From positions 310,001-374,000 of the forward strand of contig CALAJN010000014.1 in the NCBI GenBank assembly GCA_937922675.1: a stretch of DNA of 64,000 nt. The letters are read 5' to 3'. Below the pieces are notes generated by a model that was not told the origin of the DNA, did not search any database, and was given only the letters and a program-made list of their open reading frames with translations. This DNA is from an uncultured Granulosicoccaceae bacterium. Its GTDB lineage: Bacteria > Pseudomonadota > Gammaproteobacteria > Granulosicoccales > Granulosicoccaceae. Position 1 is the first letter of the stretch. The number at the start of each line of letters is the position of its first letter. The position numbers and the translations under genes are program-made. Below are positions 57,840 through 64,000 of the stretch, in pieces.

Positions 57840-59378
57840 TTGAGCGAGCAAGAGTTCGGATTTGACATCGTCGTCGTCGGCGGCGGCATCAATGGTGCTG
57901 GGATTGCCCGGGACGCGGCCGGCCGTGGCTTGAAGGTTCTTCTGGTTGAAAAAGACGACCTTGCGGCGCACACCTCATCGGCCAGCACCAAGTTGATTCA
58001 CGGTGGTCTGCGTTACCTTGAGCACTATGATTTCCTGCTCGTGCGGCACGCACTGCAAGAGCGCGAGGTATTGCTGCGAGCAGCGCCTCATATCATCTGG
58101 CCGCTGCGTTTCATTCTGCCTCATCATCAGGACCTGCGACCGCGTTGGCTGATCCGCCTCGGTCTGTTTCTCTACGACTACATCGGTGGACGCAAGCTAC
58201 TGCCGAAATCTCATGGCGTGACGCTGTCGGAGCACCCTTCCGGTGAAGCTCTCAAACCTGTGTTCACCCATGCATTTGAGTACTCCGACTGCTGGGTACA
58301 GGATGCGCGCCTCGTCGTACTCAACGTCATGGATGCCGCGGCCCGAGGATGCGAGGTGCGCGTACGCACCGAGTGCACTGATCTCATACGCGAGAACCAC
58401 GGCTGGACGGTCAAGCTGCACGATCACCTGACAGGCGATAGCACCGAAGTCCGTGCCCGCACCGTAGTCAACGCCTCAGGCCCCTGGGTCGAGAAGACGC
58501 TTGATCTGGACGAGGCCCACGATGCCAAGCACGGTGTGAGGCTGGTCAAGGGCAGCCATATTGTGGTGCCCAAACTCTTCGAGCACCCCTACACCTATAT
58601 TTTTCAGAATGCGGACAACCGCATCCTGTTTGCTGTCCCCTACGAAAACGATTTCACGTTGCTTGGCACCACTGACGTGGAGGTTGAGGCTGAGCCAGGC
58701 ACCACTGACATCGAAACCTCTGAAGTCGAGTACATCTGCAATGCTGTCGGCGAGTACTTCAAAACACCGGTCACCCCGGATCAGGTGGTCTGGACTTACA
58801 GCGGTGTCAGGCCCTTGTATGACGATGCCTCCGAGAACGCCTCCAAGGTCACGCGTGACTACAAATTGGATCTGGACAAGCGCGGCGGCGCGCCCGTACT
58901 GTCGGTCTATGGCGGCAAGATCACGACCTTTCGCAAACTGGCAGAGCAAGCCGTTGATATGCTGCTACCCGAGCTCAACATCAGCGCAACTGCGTGGACA
59001 GGCCCAACGCACCTGCCCGGTGGAGACATTCCCAACGCCAACTTCGAGCACTTTCTCGGCCTTACCCAACAGCGCTTCAGATGGCTGGATGACACCGTAT
59101 TGAAAGATTGGGCGCGCAACTACGGTACGCGCATAGACCACCTCGTTGGCGACAGCACGGACATGCAGGCTCTGGGGCACCACTTTGGTGGAACCCTCTA
59201 TGAGGCCGAGGTGCGTTATCTTGTTGAACGCGAGTGGGCACGCACTGCTGAAGATATACTCTGGCGGCGCAGCAAGAAAGGTTTGCACTGTCCGGACGGC
59301 ACCGAAGTAGCACTCGACGCCTGGCTCGCTGAGCACTACGACTTCAGTCGTAAACTTCCACCAGACGCTTTGAACTGA
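57840..59378 (+). CDS. glpD: aerobic glycerol-3-phosphate dehydrogenase
   Basis: Membrane-bound FAD enzyme oxidising sn-glycerol-3-phosphate to DHAP and reducing ubiquinone. The 512-aa protein has the FAD motif [36 protein letters not shown] and GVRPLYDD; the C-terminal GlpD cap follows. The start is TTG at 57840 (TTG AGC GAG CAA); no ATG lies near, and the Rossmann motif begins ten residues in, as expected. Four bases separate its stop from the glyoxalase gene. Confidence 0.95.
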   Translation: MSEQEFGFDIVVVGGGINGAGIARDAAGRGLKVLLVEKDDLAAHTSSASTKLIHGGLRYLEHYDFLLVRHALQEREVLLRAAPHIIWPLRFILPHHQDLRPRWLIRLGLFLYDYIGGRKLLPKSHGVTLSEHPSGEALKPVFTHAFEYSDCWVQDARLVVLNVMDAAARGCEVRVRTECTDLIRENHGWTVKLHDHLTGDSTEVRARTVVNASGPWVEKTLDLDEAHDAKHGVRLVKGSHIVVPKLFEHPYTYIFQNADNRILFAVPYENDFTLLGTTDVEVEAEPGTTDIETSEVEYICNAVGEYFKTPVTPDQVVWTYSGVRPLYDDASENASKVTRDYKLDLDKRGGAPVLSVYGGKITTFRKLAEQAVDMLLPELNISATAWTGPTHLPGGDIPNANFEHFLGLTQQRFRWLDDTVLKDWARNYGTRIDHLVGDSTDMQALGHHFGGTLYEAEVRYLVEREWARTAEDILWRRSKKGLHCPDGTEVALDAWLAEHYDFSRKLPPDALN

Positions 59379-59382
59379 TCCC

Positions 59383-59838
59383 ATGCGATACCTTCACACC
59401 ATGGTCCGTGTCGAGAACATCGACGCCAGCCTCAATTTCTATTGCAATCTGCTCGGCATGAGTGAGGTGCGCAGAACCGAGAGTGAGAAGGGGCGCTTTA
59501 CCCTGATCTTTCTCGCTGCCAACGAAGACGCTGAAGCCGCACGCGCCAATCAAGCCCCCTGCGTAGAGCTCACCTACAACTGGCCGGAAGAGGACGGCAC
59601 CACCGAGACCTACACCGGCGGCCGAAACTTCGGACACCTCGCCTACGAGGTCGACGACATTTATCAAACCTGCCAAACGCTTGCCGACGGCGGTGTCACC
59701 ATCAACCGCCCACCACGCGACGGACACATGGCGTTTGTCCGCTCGCCCGACGGTATCTCCGTGGAGTTACTGCAAAAAGGTGACGCCAAGGAGCCCAAGG
59801 AGCCGTGGGCGAGCATGCCAAACACAGGTGAGTGGTAG
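59383..59838 (+). CDS. gloA: lactoylglutathione lyase (glyoxalase I)
   Basis: VOC-fold metalloenzyme of 151 aa that converts the methylglyoxal-glutathione adduct to S-lactoylglutathione. Metal ligands expected in GloA are visible: His in [10 protein letters not shown], Glu in CVELTYNW, His in [12 protein letters not shown] and Glu in ISVELLQKG. It follows glpD by 4 bp, so it is cotranscribed. Methylglyoxal forms from DHAP, the product of GlpD, which gives the coupling a simple metabolic reason. Confidence 0.93.
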   Translation: MRYLHTMVRVENIDASLNFYCNLLGMSEVRRTESEKGRFTLIFLAANEDAEAARANQAPCVELTYNWPEEDGTTETYTGGRNFGHLAYEVDDIYQTCQTLADGGVTINRPPRDGHMAFVRSPDGISVELLQKGDAKEPKEPWASMPNTGEW

Positions 59839-59859
59839 CGCGCGACCGGGCGCTTTGCC

Positions 59860-59883
59860 AAGTGGTACCTCGCTAAGTGGTAC
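59860..59883. repeat. two copies of AAGTGGTAC, 15 bp apart
   Basis: AAGTGGTAC occurs at 59860-59868 and 59875-59883, followed by the palindrome CCTGAGCTCAGG (59908-59919) and a 7-bp hairpin GACTGCC/GGCAGTC (59937-59956). Together they fill the 141-bp gap before the mini-RHS gene and may regulate it. Confidence 0.4.
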
Positions 59884-59979
59884 TTGCGGTGTGTCACGGT
59901 TTTTCATCCTGAGCTCAGGCACGATGTGACCTGAAAGACTGCCCTGAGCGGCAGTCCATAAACCAGCGACGGAGCGCTG

Positions 59980-62256
59980 ATGACACTGTTCAAGGAAGAA
60001 CTGCTCGTGGCGCGCATAGCCGCACACCTCATACTCACTGCCGGGCTTGTACTGATACTACCGAGTGCAAGCCGGCATGCGCACGCCGATGATGCAGGAT
60101 GTGGCGTCGTACATGCCGGTGAGACCGCTTGCGGCGTCGAGCCCATCGGAAGCTACAGTCCAACTCAAGGCTCCGGCAGATTGGTCGCCAATCCCGTTGA
60201 CGTGATCAGCGGCGCCAAGAGCGAAGAACGTATCGATTACCGCGCCTTCGGCTCACGACTCAGCTTCACGCGCCGCTACAACAGCGCGGCCGGCGGCATC
60301 AATCGCGGTATAGGCGTCAACTGGCGCCACGCCTATGATCTCAGCCTCTCACGCCTGGCCGACAACAGCGGCCCGAGCAGCGGCTTGCGCCTCATGCAGG
60401 CCAACGGCATCGCAATCAACTTCTACAAGCACGGCACAATCGCGGGCCGCTGGGATTCACATGAGCAGCGCTATGGCAGCATCACACTGAAAAATCAGCA
60501 TTACCAATGGGCAGTGCCCGACGGACGCAACATGGCCTTCCCGGGAGCGCGGCCCACTCGTATCGAATGGCCTGACGGCGATGTACTCAAGCTCCACTGG
60601 CAAAACGACGCCCTTTTGCGTGTGGAAGATCGCCACGATCGCGCACTGACTCTGCACTGGACCCCCGGCCCAAGACCCACGCTACGCAGCTTTGAAGAGG
60701 CAGAAGAAAAAAACATCCCCGGCCACCTCGAGCATATCGAACTCCCCGACGGCACGAGCATCAGCTACCGCTACGACAACCTGCATCGCCTGCGTGCGGT
60801 CTACCCCGCAGATGAAGCAAGCGAACAATACCGATACGACGACAGTCTGGAATCCGCACTCATCGCACTAAGCGACGCAAAAGGCACACGCCAGTGGCAC
60901 TACCGCCAAGACGGCAGAGTCGATCAATTCACCGAGCGAGACGGTCGCACGCTCACTTTCGAATACCGAGACAACAGCACTGACGTCATTCGTGAAGACG
61001 GCACCACCGTCACCTACGACTGGCATGCAGACGACGTATCCGGAGCCGTGCTTGATCGTGTTGTGGAGTACCCGTGCACGACCTGCCGTGGCGAGGCTCT
61101 GGATATAACGCCACGAAAGTCGGCGAGTGAGTCGACGATTGACAAGACCTTGCCTGCTGCGCCAATCGCTATTGAAGGTGTACGCCTGGAACGTCTTGGT
61201 AAGGCTGACGCCGATGTATACGTAGTTGCACTCGATGAACGCATCAACATCCACTTTGATCGGCAAGCAAAGGTGCGCGCAATGCGAACACTCGACGCCA
61301 CAAGTGACAAGACGCGCTCACCCCGAGATCTTGCCGAGCTGATACGCGTAAGGCGACATCTGGACGCCTCCTCGACAGCTGATACAAGGAGCAAGTTGGT
61401 GTTCAATGGTCAGCCTACGACTAGTGTCTGTCCTTTGCCGATTACCCGAACATGCGCGGAGTTGCAGCATGATCGTGACCTTGCGCGGATATCGCAGTGT
61501 GCTTACCAGAACGGCCCATGTGATGTACCAGGATGGACGCAGCTGGAACACGCGGTCATCTACTCCGAGTTAGGGGTCGACCCGGCGAAATTGGAGAGGA
61601 AAAATTTTCGTGCAGTGATATACAGGAATAACCAGACCGGTGAGGATGTTGTCGGGTTCCGTGGGACACAGGAATGGGATGACTATGTTGTAGACATCAA
61701 CCAGTTCGAGGGGCGCGATACGCCGATTTATGGATATGCAAGGGAACTGGCTCAAGCACTTGATCGGGCGAAAGCTGATGTCACGTTCACCGGACACTCT
61801 TTGGGCGGTGGTCTGGCGACAGCCGCGGCGTTAACCAGCCATCAACAGGCAATAGGATTCAACTCTGCTGCACTAACAGAGAGATCAGCCGAACGCCATG
61901 GATCGAGTATCAAGGATGCAGATCATCTAGTAACGCATTTGCTTGTACCTGGCGAGTGGGTTACCTCCTTTCAGGAGACGCCAATGCGCGACCCACGTGG
62001 ATCCGGCCCGCACAATGACTACGGCGCGAATACGCTGCCGTGGGAGACACATCCAGCCCCTGGGCGCCGCGACATGCTGGAGCCTCCATCGCAGGCAGCA
62101 TTTGACAGAGCCATGGCCGAGGTGCCGACTCTTGCCAGAGTCATTTTGACCGAGAGTGTCGAGACTTCAGTGGCCTTGCACTCCATGATCTCGGTGATTT
62201 CGTCCCTGGATGAAACCATTGCCGCCCGTTGCACTTCAACACAACCCGTGCCCTGA
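59980..62256 (+). CDS. secreted mini-RHS protein with C-terminal lipase domain (putative toxin)
   Basis: Protein of 758 aa. Residues 1-36 are a Sec signal (IAAHLILTAGLVLILPSA then AHADD). Residues about 68-140 match the DUF6531 start of RHS proteins (NPVDVISGAKSEERIDYRAF, LSFTRRYNSA). A short run of YD-type repeats follows to about 350 (YRYDNLHRLRAVY, YRQDGRVDQFTERDGR). The usual RHS core with DPxGL is absent. From about residue 485 the protein is a class-3-like lipase: FRGTQEWDDYVVDINQ, nucleophile elbow FTGHSLGGG (Ser607), an acidic candidate Glu659 in VPGEWVT, and His734 in VALHSM. The C-terminal third looks less GC-rich than the first. A periplasm-type protein gene starts 3 bp after its stop. 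Likely an antibacterial (phospho)lipase toxin; activity is inferred. Confidence 0.75.
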   Translation: MTLFKEELLVARIAAHLILTAGLVLILPSASRHAHADDAGCGVVHAGETACGVEPIGSYSPTQGSGRLVANPVDVISGAKSEERIDYRAFGSRLSFTRRYNSAAGGINRGIGVNWRHAYDLSLSRLADNSGPSSGLRLMQANGIAINFYKHGTIAGRWDSHEQRYGSITLKNQHYQWAVPDGRNMAFPGARPTRIEWPDGDVLKLHWQNDALLRVEDRHDRALTLHWTPGPRPTLRSFEEAEEKNIPGHLEHIELPDGTSISYRYDNLHRLRAVYPADEASEQYRYDDSLESALIALSDAKGTRQWHYRQDGRVDQFTERDGRTLTFEYRDNSTDVIREDGTTVTYDWHADDVSGAVLDRVVEYPCTTCRGEALDITPRKSASESTIDKTLPAAPIAIEGVRLERLGKADADVYVVALDERINIHFDRQAKVRAMRTLDATSDKTRSPRDLAELIRVRRHLDASSTADTRSKLVFNGQPTTSVCPLPITRTCAELQHDRDLARISQCAYQNGPCDVPGWTQLEHAVIYSELGVDPAKLERKNFRAVIYRNNQTGEDVVGFRGTQEWDDYVVDINQFEGRDTPIYGYARELAQALDRAKADVTFTGHSLGGGLATAAALTSHQQAIGFNSAALTERSAERHGSSIKDADHLVTHLLVPGEWVTSFQETPMRDPRGSGPHNDYGANTLPWETHPAPGRRDMLEPPSQAAFDRAMAEVPTLARVILTESVETSVALHSMISVISSLDETIAARCTSTQPVP

Positions 62257-62259
62257 TCT

Positions 62260-62895
62260 ATGAAGACTTCATTCCGATTGATCCTCGCCCTGGTCGGGGT
62301 TGTTTGCTCGTCTGTCACCGCTGCCTCTTCGGAGGCTATAGAGGGTCTGCGACAGGCGATGATCGACAAGGATATGCAAGCGTTCGAACGAGTGCTCGAT
62401 GCGCGTGCCATAGCGCTCGACGAATTTTCATCGAACGTTCGTTTATACGAGATCGCCTGTGCTTCAACCACAGAGGTCTATGCACCGTTCTTCGACCGTC
62501 TTCTAGCCTATGGACTTGATCCATCGACAGAGGATCCAACCTCACACCCGTTTGATTTCTCATTGTTGGATTGTGCTCAAGGGCGTTACAACGCTGTGGC
62601 ATTCAAAAAGCTGCTGGACGCCGGTGCTCGATCAGATATCTATCTGTGCAATCCGTGTGTCTCACGCTTTCCGGAGCCGCTAGTCGAGCGTGTTGTTGAT
62701 AATCCTCAGATGTTCATGGAAGTAGTCAAGCGTCGGGAGTTGACCAATGCCGAGTTGATCAGCGTCGGCAAAAAGGTGGAAAGGATTTATTTCCACAAAA
62801 TCTGGCAAGGACAACCGCTCAACGAGTTCTACGCCGACTACCTGCGCAAATACGGAATCAACGTGACGCCCAAACGAAAATATGGGGAAGAATGA
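62260..62895 (+). CDS. exported ankyrin-like protein, putative immunity partner of the lipase
   Basis: Protein of 211 aa with a Sec signal (KTSFRLILALVGVVCSSVTA). The mature part looks like ankyrin-type helical repeats (AFERVLDARAIALDEF, LLDCAQGRYNAVAFKKLLDAGA) and ends with a basic tail. Three bases separate it from the lipase stop, so the pair is translationally coupled. Exported, ankyrin- or Sel1-like proteins are known as immunity proteins of periplasm-acting phospholipase toxins. I infer that role from position, export and fold; no direct family match is claimed. Confidence 0.65.
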   Translation: MKTSFRLILALVGVVCSSVTAASSEAIEGLRQAMIDKDMQAFERVLDARAIALDEFSSNVRLYEIACASTTEVYAPFFDRLLAYGLDPSTEDPTSHPFDFSLLDCAQGRYNAVAFKKLLDAGARSDIYLCNPCVSRFPEPLVERVVDNPQMFMEVVKRRELTNAELISVGKKVERIYFHKIWQGQPLNEFYADYLRKYGINVTPKRKYGEE

Positions 62896-62970
62896 CAACA
62901 AGGGACAACTCTCGGAGGCCTTTTTGTTTCCCGGTGTAAACAACACAATAGATACATACAAATAAAACAA

Positions 62971-64000
62971 TCAGCCCATGCGCCTGAGCCGCGCCAGCTC
63001 ACACACCAGGCGGTCAATTTCGTCCTCAGTGTTGTAGTAGTGAGGAGCTGCGCGAAGCATCGTTGGTAGCGAGCGCTTTTCGGCGTCCAAACGTGTACTG
63101 GACGCAGATGACGAACCGATGTGAATGCTGCGCTTGCGCAGATCACCCACCGTCTGGGTCGGCTCCAGCCCGTCAATCGTGAAACTCACGATGGCCGATA
63201 GCTCGCGACCGATATCTCGAACAACCGCGCCATCGATGTCAGCCAGGCCTGCACGCAAACGACTGGCCAGCATGCGGGCGCGATCCTGGATGTGTTCAAG
63301 GCCGATGCCCTTTGCATAGCGTGCGGCAACGCCGAGTCCTGCGCGCAATGCGTAGGCATTTTCCCAGTTTTCAAAGCGGCGAGCGTCGGGGCGCAGGCTG
63401 TAGGTATCTCGTGTGTCCCAGGTGGCAGAGAACATGTCGATCATTGCCGGCTCCAGTGATTCGATTCTGCGCTCAGCGACGTATAGAAAACCGCTGCCGC
63501 GTGGGCCACGCAAGAACTTGCGCCCGGTTGCCGAGAGGAAATCACAGCCGAGTGCCTGCACATCCGCAGGTGTCTGCCCGACGGCCTGGCAGGCGTCCAA
63601 CAAGTAGGGAACACCGTGTCGCTGTGCGATCTTGCCTACAGCGGCGGCCGGGTTCACGAGCCCGCCATTGGTGGGCATCCATGTCAGAGATATCAGAGCG
63701 GTGCGTTCCGTAATCAACGACTCGAGTGCATCAACATCGACCGAACCATCCTCCAGCGCGGGCGCGACATCAATCACGATCCCATCGCGCTGTTCGCGCT
63801 GCAAGAAGGCGAGGTAGTTGGCCGCATACTCCGCATCCGAGCTGATGATCCTGTCGCCGGCTTTCAGATCCAGTGCGTAGAAGGCCTGGCACCAGGCGAC
63901 GGTAGCGTTCTCGACCAGAGCGATTTCCTGCGGCTGCGCATTGATCAAGCGTGCAACATCGGTGTAGACGGCATCGAGCGTCTCGCCCTCCAGCGCATGC
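62971..64000 (-). CDS. class V aminotransferase (IscS/EgtE-like), N terminus beyond the window
   Basis: PLP-dependent fold-type I enzyme; 343 codons are visible and the frame stays open to the right edge (TLDAVYTDVARLINAQPQEI upstream of the apparent TTG start at 63948). Conserved segments are VENATVAW, GDRIISSDAEYAANYLAF, ISLTWMPTNGGLVNP, LLDACQAVGQTPADV with the PLP-binding Asp, and the lysine in SATGRKFLRGPRGSGFLYV. This set is typical of cysteine desulfurase/EgtE-like enzymes. The substrate is unknown. It converges on the immunity-like gene with a 75-bp gap in which I see no clear terminator. Confidence 0.85.
   Translation of the reverse strand, partial: HALEGETLDAVYTDVARLINAQPQEIALVENATVAWCQAFYALDLKAGDRIISSDAEYAANYLAFLQREQRDGIVIDVAPALEDGSVDVDALESLITERTALISLTWMPTNGGLVNPAAAVGKIAQRHGVPYLLDACQAVGQTPADVQALGCDFLSATGRKFLRGPRGSGFLYVAERRIESLEPAMIDMFSATWDTRDTYSLRPDARRFENWENAYALRAGLGVAARYAKGIGLEHIQDRARMLASRLRAGLADIDGAVVRDIGRELSAIVSFTIDGLEPTQTVGDLRKRSIHIGSSSASSTRLDAEKRSLPTMLRAAPHYYNTEDEIDRLVCELARLRRMG

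Overview
The window reads as chromosomal DNA of a gammaproteobacterium. This is inferred from gene families and gene order; there is no rRNA gene to confirm it. The supporting evidence is an rnfABCDGE cluster, the rplU-rpmA / obgE-proB / murJ-ribF / ileS-lspA-ispH backbone with rpsT and ispB divergent, rph-rdgB-hemW, DUF1841 and RppH. GC is fairly high and genes are packed tightly, with many 4-bp ATGA overlaps. A marine or soil heterotroph related to Chromatiales/Granulosicoccus-like lineages is a reasonable guess but not shown. I saw no transposase, integrase, CRISPR array, tRNA or rRNA gene.

Layout. 1-10.9 kb: a DadA-like oxidoreductase, an L,D-transpeptidase, a DUF1841 protein, then the complete Rnf ion-translocating complex in the order A-B-C-D-G-E on the minus strand, abutting metG with no intergenic base. 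11-13.8 kb: mrp/apbC, dcd, rppH, hemJ and a TlpA-like thioredoxin. 14.5-18.6 kb: an envelope group (small beta-barrel, large Ig-repeat lipoprotein, HDOD protein). 18.6-34.8 kb: the conserved housekeeping backbone. It is interrupted by an accessory block between ribF and ileS (acyl-CoA ligase, aldo-keto reductase, MFS carrier, DUF1636) and by a small + strand gene between rpmA and obgE. 34.8-39.2 kb: RluE-type pseudouridine synthase, a 5'-nuclease, L31, hemW, rdgB and rph. 39.4-44.7 kb: an OmpR-type two-component system divergent from a DegP/DegQ protease, and a VC0807-family membrane protein. 44.8-45.0 kb: a 22-codon ORF with a 13-nt perfect Shine-Dalgarno and its own intrinsic terminator. 45.6-48.3 kb: a broken sensor-GGDEF-EAL gene. 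49.3-59.8 kb: a glycerol regulon (glpK; glpR-glpS-glpT-glpP-glpQ-DUF2160-glpV; glpD-glyoxalase I). 60.0-62.9 kb: a secreted mini-RHS/lipase protein with a translationally adjacent periplasmic partner that looks like a toxin-immunity pair. The window ends inside a class V aminotransferase.

How the genes work together. The glycerol block is a self-contained route: the ABC importer brings glycerol in, GlpK phosphorylates it, GlpD oxidises glycerol-3-phosphate to DHAP, and the glyoxalase can remove methylglyoxal derived from DHAP. GlpR probably controls it through a 14-bp element found both between glpK and glpR and upstream of glpS. The two importer ATPases carry complementary defects (one lacks the switch histidine, the other the LSGGQ signature), which predicts one normal and one degenerate ATP site.

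The strongest candidates for undescribed biology are the lipase toxin-immunity pair, the asymmetric GlpS/GlpT ATPases and the 22-codon peptide gene.
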